Source: Roseiarcus sp963767245
GTDB lineage: Bacteria > Pseudomonadota > Alphaproteobacteria > Rhizobiales > Beijerinckiaceae
Direction: 5' to 3'
DNA: 64,000 nt
NCBI GenBank assembly: GCA_963767245.1
Contig: CAVYDG010000027.1
Coordinates: forward strand, 76,654-140,653
Below the pieces are notes generated by a model. That model had not been told where the DNA came from. It made no database searches and saw only the letters and a list, made by a program, of their open reading frames with translations. The position numbers and the translations under genes were made by a program. Positions 53,022-61,280 of this stretch are shown piece by piece (within the stretch, counting starts at the first letter, position 1; each line of letters begins with the position of its first letter).

Positions 53022-53435
53022 ATGGCGCTCGACAAGGAGTTCAACGAAATTCCCGGCACGATCGTCTTCGACGCCGAACAATCGCGCAAAGGCTACTGGC
53101 TCAACCAGTTCTGCATGTCGCTGATGAAGGCCGACAACCGCGCCCGCTTTAAGGCCAACGAACGCGCCTATCTCGACGAATGGAAAATGACCGAGGAGCA
53201 GAAGCAGGCCGTCCTCGACCGGGATCTCAACCGGATGATGGCGCTCGGCGGCAACATCTATTTCTTGTCGAAGCTCGGCGCGACCGACGGCAAGAGCTTC
53301 CAGCAGATGGCGGGCAGCATGACCGGCATGACCGAGCAGGAGTACCGCGACATGATGGTCAAGGGCGGCCGGAAGATCGACGGAAACCGCAGGATCGGGG
53401 AGGACGGAGACGCGCAGCGTCCCCGCAAGGACTGA
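53022..53435 (+). CDS. ligA: Protocatechuate 4,5-dioxygenase alpha subunit LigA
   Basis: Small helical subunit that caps the active site of the extradiol dioxygenase. The ATG at 53022 (after AGAGAGGGTGAGA) gives MALDKEFNEIPGTIVFDAEQ, then SRKGYWLNQFCMSLMKADNR, KMTEEQKQAVLDRDLNRMMA and QQMAGSMTGMTEQEYRDMMV. These are typical of LigA. Length is 137 residues (Sphingobium 139). It lies 5 bases after ligI and 33 before ligB. The symbol is that of the dioxygenase, not DNA ligase. Confidence 0.93.
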   Translation: MALDKEFNEIPGTIVFDAEQSRKGYWLNQFCMSLMKADNRARFKANERAYLDEWKMTEEQKQAVLDRDLNRMMALGGNIYFLSKLGATDGKSFQQMAGSMTGMTEQEYRDMMVKGGRKIDGNRRIGEDGDAQRPRKD

Positions 53436-53468
53436 CGGTCTTCTACTCCGCCAAAGGACGCTTGAAAC

Positions 53469-54329
53469 ATGGCCCGCATCACCGCCTCCCTTTACACGTC
53501 GCACATCCCCGCTGTCGGGGCCGCCTTCGACCTCGGCAAGACTAGGGAGGATTACTGGAAGCCGGTGTTCGCCGGCTACGATTTCGACAAACAGTGGCTG
53601 AAGACGCACAAGCCCGACGTGATCTTTCTCGTCTACAACGATCACGCCACCGCCTTCAGCCTGCAGATGATCCCCACTTTCGCGATCATGACCGGGCCGG
53701 AATTCAATCCGGCGGACGAAGGCTATGGCGCCCGCCCGGTGCCGAAGGTCATCGGCGACCCGGAGCTTGCCTCGTATATCGCCTCGGAGGTGATCCAGCA
53801 GGATTTCGACCTGACCATGGTCAACGAGATTGACGTCGACCACGGTCTGACCGTGCCGCTCTCCTGCGTCTTCGGCGAAGTCAAGGCGTGGCCGGCCAAG
53901 ATCATTCCCTTTGCCGTCAACGTCGTCCAGCACCCGGTGCCATCGGGAGCGCGTTGCCTTGCGCTCGGCCGGGCGATCGGCAAAGCGATCACGAGCTACC
54001 CCGAGGATATCAACGTCCATATCTGGGGCACCGGCGGCATGAGCCATCAGCTTCAGGGGCCGCGCGCCGGCCTGATCAACAGGGAGTGGGACAACGCCTT
54101 CCTCGACCGGCTGATCGACGACCCCAAGGGCCTCGCGAAGATGCCGAACATCGACTACGTCCGTGAGGCGGGATCGGAAGGCATCGAACTGGTGATGTGG
54201 CTGATCGCGCGCGGCGCGATGGCGGATGTCGTCGCCGGCGGCCCAAAGCCGAAGGTGGCGCACCGGTTCTATCATGTCCCGGCGTCGAACACCGCCGTCG
54301 GCCATCTCATTTTGGAGAACGCCGCGTAG
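53469..54329 (+). CDS. ligB: Protocatechuate 4,5-dioxygenase beta subunit LigB
   Basis: Catalytic Fe(II) subunit of the type II extradiol dioxygenase that opens protocatechuate between C4 and C5. Iron ligands can be placed as His12 (TASLYTSHIP), His59 (VYNDHATAF) and a Glu near residue 240 (GSEGIELVMW); the catalytic His lies in GTGGMSHQLQGPRAG. Length is 286 (Sphingobium 302). AAAGGA precedes the start. Together with ligA it defines the pathway of this island. A family A repeat follows it. Confidence 0.95.
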   Translation: MARITASLYTSHIPAVGAAFDLGKTREDYWKPVFAGYDFDKQWLKTHKPDVIFLVYNDHATAFSLQMIPTFAIMTGPEFNPADEGYGARPVPKVIGDPELASYIASEVIQQDFDLTMVNEIDVDHGLTVPLSCVFGEVKAWPAKIIPFAVNVVQHPVPSGARCLALGRAIGKAITSYPEDINVHIWGTGGMSHQLQGPRAGLINREWDNAFLDRLIDDPKGLAKMPNIDYVREAGSEGIELVMWLIARGAMADVVAGGPKPKVAHRFYHVPASNTAVGHLILENAA

Positions 54330-54342
54330 CTCTCCGCTACTC

Positions 54343-54436
54343 CGTCATTGCGAGCGAAGCGACGCAATCCAGAGAACCTCGCGCTCCGCTCTTCGCGCCC
54401 CTGGATTGCTTCGTCGCTTCGCTCCTCGCAATGACG
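54343..54436. repeat. Palindromic repeat, family A, between ligB and ligC
   Basis: It begins CGTCATTGCGAGCGAAGCG with ACGCAATCC and ends CTGGATTGCTTCGTCGCTTC, then GCTCCTCGCAATGACG, the cleanest copy of the family. It fills the gap between two operon genes that are usually adjacent. The ligC ribosome site TTTGGAG starts 13 bases after its end. Confidence 0.9.
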
Positions 54437-54458
54437 ATCTCCTGCCTTTGGAGCCATC

Positions 54459-55418
54459 ATGACCAAAACGATCAAAGTCGCGCTCGCCGGCGCCGGCGCT
54501 TTCGGCCTCAAGCATCTCGACGCGATCAAATTGATCGACGGGGTCGAGGCGATCTCGCTCGTCGGCCGCGATCTCGACAAGACCAAAGAGGCGGCGGCGC
54601 AATACGGCGTCGGCCATGTTGCGACCGATCTCGCCGAGAGCCTGAAAGTGCCGGGACTTGACGCCGTCATCCTCGCCACCCCGACGCAAATGCACGCGGA
54701 GCAGGCGCTCGCGTGCCTCAAGGCCGGCAAGCACGTACAGGTCGAGATTCCGCTCGCCGACGCTCTCAAGGACGCCGACGCGGTGGCGGCCGAGCAGAAG
54801 AGAAGCGGCCTCGTCGCCATGGTCGGCCACACCCGCCGTTTCAACCCGAGCCATCAATACGTGCGCCAGCGCATCCTCAAGAACGAGTTCCATATCCAGC
54901 AGATGGACGTCCAGACCTATTTCTTCCGCCGCACCAACATGAACGCGCTCGGCCAGGCGCGGAGCTGGACCGATCATCTGCTCTGGCATCACGCCGCCCA
55001 CACCGTCGACCTCTTCGCCTATCAGGCCCGCTCACCGATCGTGAAAGCGAATGCTTTGCAGGGGCCGATCCACCCGACGCTCGGCATCGCGATGGACATG
55101 AGCATCCAGCTCAAGACCGAGAACCGCGCGATCTGCACGCTGTCGCTGTCGTTCAACAACGACGGCCCGCTCGGCACCTTCTTCCGCTATATCGGCGACA
55201 CCGCGACCTATATCGCCCGCTATGACGATCTCTTCACCGGCAAGGACGAGAAGATCGACGTGAGCAAAGTCGCCGTGTCGATGAACGGCATCGAGCTTCA
55301 GGACCGCGAGTTCTTCGCCGCCATCCGCGAAGGCCGCGAGCCCAACGCCAGCGTCGCGCAGGTGCTGCCGTGCTACCGGGTGCTCGATCAGCTTGAGAAG
55401 CAGCTGGCGAAGGGCTGA
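54459..55418 (+). CDS. ligC: 4-Carboxy-2-hydroxymuconate-6-semialdehyde dehydrogenase LigC
   Basis: NADP-dependent oxidoreductase that turns the ring-opened product (as its hemiacetal) into 2-pyrone-4,6-dicarboxylate. Gfo/Idh/MocA fold. Rossmann motif VALAGAGAFGLKHLDAI, then ATPTQMHAEQALACLKAGKHVQ with the conserved Lys (LKAGKHVQVEIP), the HTRRFNPSHQYVR segment and HHAAHTVDLFAYQA. Length is 319 (Sphingobium LigC 315). It is the last gene of the cluster, 129 bases after ligB with a repeat between. Confidence 0.92.
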   Translation: MTKTIKVALAGAGAFGLKHLDAIKLIDGVEAISLVGRDLDKTKEAAAQYGVGHVATDLAESLKVPGLDAVILATPTQMHAEQALACLKAGKHVQVEIPLADALKDADAVAAEQKRSGLVAMVGHTRRFNPSHQYVRQRILKNEFHIQQMDVQTYFFRRTNMNALGQARSWTDHLLWHHAAHTVDLFAYQARSPIVKANALQGPIHPTLGIAMDMSIQLKTENRAICTLSLSFNNDGPLGTFFRYIGDTATYIARYDDLFTGKDEKIDVSKVAVSMNGIELQDREFFAAIREGREPNASVAQVLPCYRVLDQLEKQLAKG

Positions 55419-55649
55419 GCTGCCGCGAAGCACGGGCATGGCGCCCGACGAGCGAGCGCCGATCACCGTTTGCGCGTAATGGAAGGGCGCGGCGCCGCAG
55501 GATCTTTCTAACGCCTTTCAAACGAGCCGCTAGTATTGACATTGTCGGCTGGTTATTATCCATTTTACTCGTCTATAGGAATACTCGGACCAGAAGATGG
55601 CCTCGCGGCGCTTCGATCCCGAATAATAAGAATTGGTCGAGAGGGGCGA

Positions 55650-56381
55650 ATGGACAGGGCGCCAGCGCCTTCCGGCGCGATCGAATTTCACTACGAGTTG
55701 CAGGGATGCAATGACATTGAATGCTGTGCGGCCCTGTTCAGGGAGCAGGCCGCGGCTTACGGTTTCGACACCTACGCGTGCGGCGAAGTGGATGTCGACG
55801 AACGCGAAAGGAACGTCTTCTTCATCGTCGAGTGGCCTGAGGCCTGGCGCAAGTTTTATTTATCGTCCGGGCTTGTGGAGCGCGATCCGCTGATCGACGC
55901 TCTGAGGGCGCGGCGCGCCACCTTCACCTGGAGCGACCTCCGCAAGGACGGATCGTTCTTGCGGGCCGGAGCCGAGGCGTTGCGCCGGGTCGCAGAGCAA
56001 GGATGGCGCGAGGGATTCGTGGCGCCTGTGGCCCGCGGCGGGTCGCACTTCGGCCTCGTTTCGCTCGCCGGCCGCGCAACCGACCTCTCCCCGGAAGAAC
56101 GCAAGAATTTGGGCCTGGTCTGCGAAAGCCTTCTTGCCCGGATCCGTTCCCTCGGACCGCCGCCCCGATTCCCGGTTCCGCCTGCGGGGCTGACCGGCCG
56201 CGAACTCGACACGCTGAGGCTCGTCGCCGTCGGCCGAACCGACGCCCAAATCGCCGAGGAACTCGGGATTTCGAAGTTCACCGCGCACCAGCATGTCGAG
56301 TCCGCGCGAAAGCGTCTGGGCGCAAAATCGCGCGCGCAAATGGTGGCTCGCGCGGTGGCGTTCGGCATCGTCGCAGCGTGA
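55650..56381 (+). CDS. LuxR-family quorum-sensing-type regulator (solo)
   Basis: The start at 55650 has GAGAGGGGCGA directly upstream; a longer frame reaches 55536 but looks non-coding. The N-terminal autoinducer-binding domain keeps the TraR/LuxR pocket pattern: Trp and Tyr in EWPEAWRKFYLSSGL, Asp in VERDPLIDAL and Trp in TFTWSDL. The C-terminal helix-turn-helix is LTGRELDTLRLVAVGRTDAQ followed by IAEELGISKFTAHQHVESAR. 243 residues. No luxI-type synthase is in the window. A TTGACA at 55536-55541 could belong to its promoter. The next gene is a PEP-CTERM protein, 62 bases away. Confidence 0.85.
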   Translation: MDRAPAPSGAIEFHYELQGCNDIECCAALFREQAAAYGFDTYACGEVDVDERERNVFFIVEWPEAWRKFYLSSGLVERDPLIDALRARRATFTWSDLRKDGSFLRAGAEALRRVAEQGWREGFVAPVARGGSHFGLVSLAGRATDLSPEERKNLGLVCESLLARIRSLGPPPRFPVPPAGLTGRELDTLRLVAVGRTDAQIAEELGISKFTAHQHVESARKRLGAKSRAQMVARAVAFGIVAA

Positions 56382-56443
56382 TCGCGCAAAATTGACTCCG
56401 CCTCTCCCCTCTTTGGGTTGCTCGGTGCCGTCGGAGACGCGCA

Positions 56444-57835
56444 GTGCTCAACTTCATGCCAAACTCAGGACCGGCGCAAGCGGCGTGCGCCGCAATCGCG
56501 CTTGCGATTGCATTCGTCGCCCTGGCGGCCGTGCCGGCCTCGGCCGATATTGCGAGCGACTTCAACTCGTCGATCGCGAGCGCCGGAGTGATCCCCGATA
56601 TCGACGGCCTCGACACAAATGGGGGCTTCGTCATCCTCAACACCAATAATGGCGACATCTACACCACCGGCTACAATCTCGTCACACCGTTGGCCGGCCA
56701 GTCCGAGCTGGTCACCGAGGCCGGCGGTGGGACCGCGATGCTGTTCAACTTCAGCACCTTCACCGTGCCTGTTGGAACGACTGTGCTGATCCAAGGCTCA
56801 CGGCCGGCCATCATCTCCGCCACCGGCGATATCACCATCGACGGAACGGTCGACGCTTCCCCGGACTCCTTTTGCCTCTTTTCCGGCGGTTCGGGCTGCA
56901 CGCCCCGCGATCGTCCGGGCGCGGTCCATGGCGTGCAGGGCGGTCAGGGGGTCGTCGCCGCCAGCGGCGGAATGGGCGGCGGGATCTCAAATAATTACGC
57001 GAGTGGGGAACCCGGAAGTCCGACTCCGACCGGCGGTGGGGGTGGCGCAGCCGGCATCGGCAACCGGGACCCCTTGCCGGGGACCGGACTTTGCTGCGGC
57101 GAAGATCTCACTGGCGGCGGCGGGGGCGGCGGCGGCGGCGCTTCCCCTGGGCAGGCCGGGCAGCAGGGTGTGCCGCTCACCGGCTATCCACAGGCTGCAG
57201 GCGGCGTCGGCGGCGGAGTCTACAGCTTGAGCGAGCTAAAGGGCGGCGGCGGCGGTGGCAGCGGCGGAGCGTCCGACGGCAACGGCGAAAACGGCGGGAA
57301 TGGCGGCGGGGCGATCTTGTTCGTCACCCCGGACGATCTCATGATCGGCGGCGCCGGCGCTGTCAGCGCCGATGGCGCCGACGGCGCAGGCCTCCAGGGT
57401 CCAGGCGCCGCGGGCGGCGGCGGCGGCGGGGGAATGCTTTGGTTTGACGTCGGCGGGAGCATGACCAACGAAGGAACGATCGAGGCCGAGGGCGGCGAGG
57501 GTGGCGACGGGGCTGTGATTCCATGCCTGCCCCCCAGCACGGGCGGCTGCGCGTGGGAGAAGGGCGGCTCGGGCGGCGGCGGCTATGTTCTCGCCGACCC
57601 GTTCGATTTCACCAACGATGGAACGATTGACGTTTCTGACGGAAACGGAAGCTCGCTGTACGGCGGCGCCTTCAGCGTGGATGCGGCGACATTCACGAAT
57701 AACGGCTCGATATTGGGCGTAGGCGTCCTGACCGTTCCCGAGCCGTCGACCTGGGCGATGATCGCGCTTGGATTCGCCGGGATGGGGATGGCGGGTCGTT
57801 GGCGCCGCAGGGCGGTTGAGCGCCCTTCGGCGTAA
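56444..57835 (+). CDS. Glycine-rich PEP-CTERM surface protein
   Basis: Signal peptide AIALAIAFVALAAVPASA, followed by a beta-rich region of the kind seen in adhesin-like proteins (GDIYTTGYNLVTPL, TVLIQGSRPAIISATGDITI). A Gly-rich stretch with poly-Gly runs lies at about residues 160-345. The C-terminal sorting tag is VPEPSTWAMIALGFAGMGM with basic end RWRRR. GTG start with GGAGACGC upstream; ATG 56456 is the alternative. Length is 463. The tail is nearly identical in motif to that of the protein at 31926, so both should use one exosortase. Co-direction with the LuxR gene suggests control by it. Confidence 0.82.
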   Translation: MLNFMPNSGPAQAACAAIALAIAFVALAAVPASADIASDFNSSIASAGVIPDIDGLDTNGGFVILNTNNGDIYTTGYNLVTPLAGQSELVTEAGGGTAMLFNFSTFTVPVGTTVLIQGSRPAIISATGDITIDGTVDASPDSFCLFSGGSGCTPRDRPGAVHGVQGGQGVVAASGGMGGGISNNYASGEPGSPTPTGGGGGAAGIGNRDPLPGTGLCCGEDLTGGGGGGGGGASPGQAGQQGVPLTGYPQAAGGVGGGVYSLSELKGGGGGGSGGASDGNGENGGNGGGAILFVTPDDLMIGGAGAVSADGADGAGLQGPGAAGGGGGGGMLWFDVGGSMTNEGTIEAEGGEGGDGAVIPCLPPSTGGCAWEKGGSGGGGYVLADPFDFTNDGTIDVSDGNGSSLYGGAFSVDAATFTNNGSILGVGVLTVPEPSTWAMIALGFAGMGMAGRWRRRAVERPSA

Positions 57836-57929
57836 CGGCGACCGTCGACGCGACATCCCGGCTGCCCCCAGCGGCGGGCCCCTGGGCTCGGGACTGCCCT
57901 CGCGGCCGAAGCCGCACCGAGAGGTCTTG

Positions 57930-59132
57930 CTACCGAAGCTCGGCGGTGAACTTCTGGATCTTCTTGCAGGCGGTCTCGAGCTTGTCGAGCGAGGTCGCAT
58001 AGGAGACGCGGAAGTTCGGGCCGAGGCCGAAGGCGCTGCCCTGGACGGCAGCGACGCCTTCCTCCTCCAGAAGCTCGGTGACGAAATCGACGTCGCTCTC
58101 GATCACCTTGCCCGACGGCGCCTTCTTGCCGATCGCGCCGGCGCAGGACGGATAGACGTAGAACGCGCCTTCCGGCTTCGGGCACTGCAAGTGCTTCGCC
58201 TGGCCGAGCATCGAGACCACGAGGTCGCGCCGCTCCTCGAACGCCTTGCGGCGCACGGGAATGAAATCCTGCGGCCCGTTCAATGCCTCGACCGACGCCC
58301 ATTGAGCGACGGTGCAGGCGCCTGAGGTTTGCTGGCCCTGCACCATGTCCATCGCCTTGATGAGCTCGGGCGGGCCGGCGGCGTAGCCGATCCGCCAGCC
58401 GGTCATCGCATAGGCCTTGGAGACGCCGTTCATGGTCAGCGTGCGCGGCTTCAAGCGCGGCTCGATCTGCACCGGCGTCGTGAAGACGAAGTCGCCGTAA
58501 GTCAGGTGCTCGTACATGTCATCGGTCAGCACCCACACATGCGGGTGGCGCATCAGCACGTCGGTCAGCGCCTTGAGTTCGTCGCGGGTATAGGCCGCGC
58601 CGGTCGGGTTCGACGGCGAGTTCAGGATCACCCACTTGGTGCGCGGCGTGATCGCCCGCTCGAGGTCCTCGGGCTTGAGCTTGAAGCCGCTCTCGATCGT
58701 GGTCGGCACGATGACCGGATCGCCCCAGTTGATCGCGACCATCTCGGGATAGCTGACCCAGAACGGCGCGGGGATGATGACCTCGTCGCCCTTGTTCATC
58801 GTGACCAGGAAGGCGTTGTAGAGGATCTGCTTGCCGCCCGTCGCCACGATCGTGTCTGACGCCTTGTAGTCGAGCCCGTTCTCGCGACTGAACTTGGCCG
58901 CGATCGCCTCACGTAACGGGGGAATGCCGAGCACCGGCGGATATTTGGTCTCGCCGCGCTTGATCGCCTCGATCGCCGCCTGCTTGATGTTGTCGGGGGT
59001 GTCGAAGTCCGGCTCACCGACCGACAGCGAAATGACGTCGCGCCCCTTGGCTTTGAGGTCGCGCGCCTTCTGCGTCACCGTCATGGTGGCGGAGGGCTTC
59101 ACGCGAGTGAGGACGTCGGCGAGGAATGCCAT
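57930..59132 (-). CDS. aatA: Aspartate (possibly aspartate/prephenate) aminotransferase
   Basis: Class I PLP aminotransferase of subgroup Ib. The start at 59132 gives MAFLADVLTRVKPSATMTVT; upstream codons in the open frame are not conserved. Motifs are VISLSVGEPDFDTPDNIK, ATGGKQILYNAFLVTMNKGD, LNSPSNPTGAAYT, the PLP Lys in TMNGVSKAYAMTGWRIGYA and the carboxylate-binding Arg in GPNFRVSYATS. Length is 400, as in Rhizobiales AatA. It probably provides aspartate and, as in relatives, arogenate. It converges with the PEP-CTERM gene across 94 bases. Confidence 0.93.
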   Translation of the reverse strand: MAFLADVLTRVKPSATMTVTQKARDLKAKGRDVISLSVGEPDFDTPDNIKQAAIEAIKRGETKYPPVLGIPPLREAIAAKFSRENGLDYKASDTIVATGGKQILYNAFLVTMNKGDEVIIPAPFWVSYPEMVAINWGDPVIVPTTIESGFKLKPEDLERAITPRTKWVILNSPSNPTGAAYTRDELKALTDVLMRHPHVWVLTDDMYEHLTYGDFVFTTPVQIEPRLKPRTLTMNGVSKAYAMTGWRIGYAAGPPELIKAMDMVQGQQTSGACTVAQWASVEALNGPQDFIPVRRKAFEERRDLVVSMLGQAKHLQCPKPEGAFYVYPSCAGAIGKKAPSGKVIESDVDFVTELLEEEGVAAVQGSAFGLGPNFRVSYATSLDKLETACKKIQKFTAELR

Positions 59133-59259
59133 GGGGCCGGACAGCCTTTTCGAGGCGGGGGGTTTGAGGCGGCGCACGTATAATGATGCAGGCGGCCGAC
59201 GGCAACCCGTTTGCGGTCGGCGCCGCGGGCTGCTCCAAACGACCTCTCTTGGCGAGCTA

Positions 59260-59303
59260 TTGATTTCGCCCATGTGGGACTCTATATTGATCCAATTGGT
59301 CAA
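59260..59303 (+). promoter_or_regulatory. Promoter and possible operator of the Xre–RES toxin–antitoxin pair
   Basis: -35 TTGATT (59260-59265), 17-base spacer, -10 TATATT (59283-59288). An imperfect palindrome centred on CCAATTGG (59287-59303, TTGATCCAATTGGTCAA) overlaps the -10 and the likely transcription start. This is where autoregulation by the antitoxin would act. The Xre start is 24 bases after the -10. Confidence 0.6.
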
Positions 59304-59312
59304 GGGGGTCTC

Positions 59313-59765
59313 ATGCTGTCGAACTACGACGCCAGAGCCGTCGCCGAAGTCTTGGGCCTCGTCCTCCTGAGGGCGTCGAGGCCGTCCTCGGTTTCGTCCG
59401 TGTTCATCGAGAATGCGGTCGAAAGTGGTCTTCCCCGCAACGCCCTCCGCCATGTTGCGGAATTGATCGCCGGGGGCGACAAAGCGAAGGCCTCGGCGTT
59501 GGAGCGCGGCATCGTCCCCAAGACGACTCTCGAGCGTCGCGAGAAAAAACTGTCGCCTCAGGAGAGCGAACGAACGGAGCGCATCGCCCGGCTATTTGTC
59601 CATGCGCGCCGCGCCCTTGGTACGGATGCCGAAGCGCGCGAGTTCATGACGACCCCGCATCCCGAACTTGACGGGCGCAACCCGATCGAAGCCGCAAGGA
59701 CCGACCTGGGAACCCGCCGCACCGAGCAGATTCTCAACGCCCTCGAATACGGCTTGGCCATCTGA
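59313..59765 (+). CDS. Antitoxin Xre/MbcA/ParS family
   Basis: A 150-residue antitoxin for the RES toxin downstream. The start at 59313 has AAGGGGGTC 3 bases before. The N-terminal helical part probably carries the Xre DNA-binding domain (VFIENAVESGLPRNALRHVA, then ALERGIVPKTTLERREKKL). The C-terminal DUF2384/MbcA-ParS domain has RIARLFVHARRALGTDAEA and a toxin-contacting end NPIEAARTDLGTRRTEQILN. The end pattern (R-TEQI-NALEYG) is diagnostic. It is followed after 5 bases by the toxin gene. Confidence 0.9.
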   Translation: MLSNYDARAVAEVLGLVLLRASRPSSVSSVFIENAVESGLPRNALRHVAELIAGGDKAKASALERGIVPKTTLERREKKLSPQESERTERIARLFVHARRALGTDAEAREFMTTPHPELDGRNPIEAARTDLGTRRTEQILNALEYGLAI

Positions 59766-59770
59766 CGGCT

Positions 59771-60235
59771 GTGCCCCACAGGCTGTGGCGAATTGTCACC
59801 GGTCCCCACCCCGTCTGGTCCGGGGAGGGGGCTCGCCTGTTCGGTCAGCGGTGGAACCCGGCGGGAATGAGGGCGATTTATGCCGGGACCAGCTTCGCGG
59901 TCTGTCTCGTCGAAATTCTCGTCCATGCCAATCGCAGGTCGCCGCCGAGCGCGGCGCGATTTGTCGAGGCCGTCGCGCCCGACGACATATCTCGCGAAAC
60001 GTTCATTCCCGCCGCGCATCCCGGTTGGGACGATCTCCACGACATGTCGGTCGCCCTGGCTTTCGGCCGAGAGTGGATCCAAAGCAGAAGGTCGGCTCTC
60101 CTGATCGTCCCTTCCATCGTCACCGCGGGGCACGACGCCAACGTCGTCGTCAATCCCGATCATCCCGACGCGAAGCGAATATCGGTAAGTCCGGAGACCC
60201 CCGTCGTCCTTGATCCACGCCTGTTTGGACCATAG
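59771..60235 (+). CDS. RES-domain toxin (NAD+-consuming)
   Basis: RES toxins (MbcT, Res) degrade NAD+. The named residues can be placed: the Arg in FGQRWNPAGMRAIYAGTS, the Glu in FAVCLVEILVHANRR and the Ser in the segment with SALLIVPSIVTAGHDANVVV. The opening LWRIVTGPHPVWSGEGARLF is typical. Length is 154. GTG start 5 bases after the antitoxin stop. Intact, unlike the VapC-like toxin near 6.5 kb. It ends 3 bases from the converging SDR gene. Confidence 0.9.
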   Translation: MPHRLWRIVTGPHPVWSGEGARLFGQRWNPAGMRAIYAGTSFAVCLVEILVHANRRSPPSAARFVEAVAPDDISRETFIPAAHPGWDDLHDMSVALAFGREWIQSRRSALLIVPSIVTAGHDANVVVNPDHPDAKRISVSPETPVVLDPRLFGP

Positions 60236-60238
60236 CGC

Positions 60239-60982
60239 TCACGCGTTCGTGCCTCCGTCCACCGTTAGGCTCGCGCCGGTGATGTAGGACGCTTGCGGAC
60301 CGGCGACGAACGCCACCAGCGCTGCTACGTCGTCGACGCTGCCGTAGCGATCGAGCGCCGTGTTCGCCTTCTGCGGAACCGCCCAATCGCCGGAAGCGGG
60401 ATTGAGTTCGGTGTCGATCGGTCCCGGCTGGATGTTGTTGACCGTGATGCCGCGGTCGCCAACTTCGCGGGCCAAGCCCTGGGCGAACATCTTTATCGCG
60501 CCCTTGGTGGCCGCGTAGGACACGAGTCCCGGCGTCATCATCCGCTCCCCCACACATGAGCCGATCAGGACGATCCGGCCGCCGTCGTTCATCCGTTTGA
60601 GCGCCGCCTGGGTCGCGATGAAGGCGCCGCGCAGGTTGAGGTCGATCACGCGGTCCAGTTCCTCGAGCGTCGACTCTTCGAATTTTTTCGGGATCGCCGT
60701 GCCGGCGTTGTTTACGAACACATCCAGTTTGCCGAGCGTCGCGACCGTTTTTTCGACCGCCGCAGCGACCCGATCGGGCGCCGTCGCGTCCGCCTGCACG
60801 GCGATCGCCTTGCCGCCGGCGCCCTTTATTGCCTCGACGACCGACGCCGCTCCGTCTGCTCCCTTCGTGTAGGTGATCGCGACCGCGGCGCCCTCGGCGG
60901 CCAGACGTTTGGCGATTGCGGCCCCAATTCCGCGCGACCCGCCGGTGACCAGCGCCACCTTGCCTTCGAGCGTCTTCACCAT
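60239..60982 (-). CDS. Short-chain dehydrogenase/reductase (SDR family)
   Basis: NAD(P)-dependent oxidoreductase. Cofactor loop VALVTGGSRGIGAAIAKRLA (TGxxxGIG), the NNAG motif in VFVNNAGTAIP, the catalytic Ser in IVLIGSCVGERM and the YxxxK in VSYAATKGAIKMF. Length is 247. The start has AAAGGGAA upstream. It resembles 3-oxoacyl-ACP-reductase-like SDRs with unknown substrate. It diverges from a LysR regulator across ~300 bases, suggesting control by it. That gap contains no other supported gene. Confidence 0.88.
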   Translation of the reverse strand: MVKTLEGKVALVTGGSRGIGAAIAKRLAAEGAAVAITYTKGADGAASVVEAIKGAGGKAIAVQADATAPDRVAAAVEKTVATLGKLDVFVNNAGTAIPKKFEESTLEELDRVIDLNLRGAFIATQAALKRMNDGGRIVLIGSCVGERMMTPGLVSYAATKGAIKMFAQGLAREVGDRGITVNNIQPGPIDTELNPASGDWAVPQKANTALDRYGSVDDVAALVAFVAGPQASYITGASLTVDGGTNA

Positions 60983-61280
60983 TGCAATTCCCTTTCCAGT
61001 TTTTCGACAGATCTGCCGGACCCACGCATGCCTATACTCAGGAGGTTGATCGGCCTTCGCGGCGTCGTGGAGTGGCGGTCACGCTCGGTCGCGCCGCTCC
61101 CGTTCGCGCGCAGCGACCGAGTCCTCCTGCGGAGCCCGTTGCGTTCGAAAGGATTGCCTCGAAACGAGGCACTCGATCAGGCGAGACCACCGCTCCGACT
61201 CCGCCCCGACCTAGCGCGCGCTGGCGCCAGTGAAAAGGACTTTGTATGTTGATCGATATGCCTGGCAGAGATAGTTAGTG

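Noticed and set aside
57930..59453. 507-codon version of the aminotransferase
   Set aside because: The family starts at MAFLADVLTR (59132); the extra 107 codons overlap the Xre promoter and gene.
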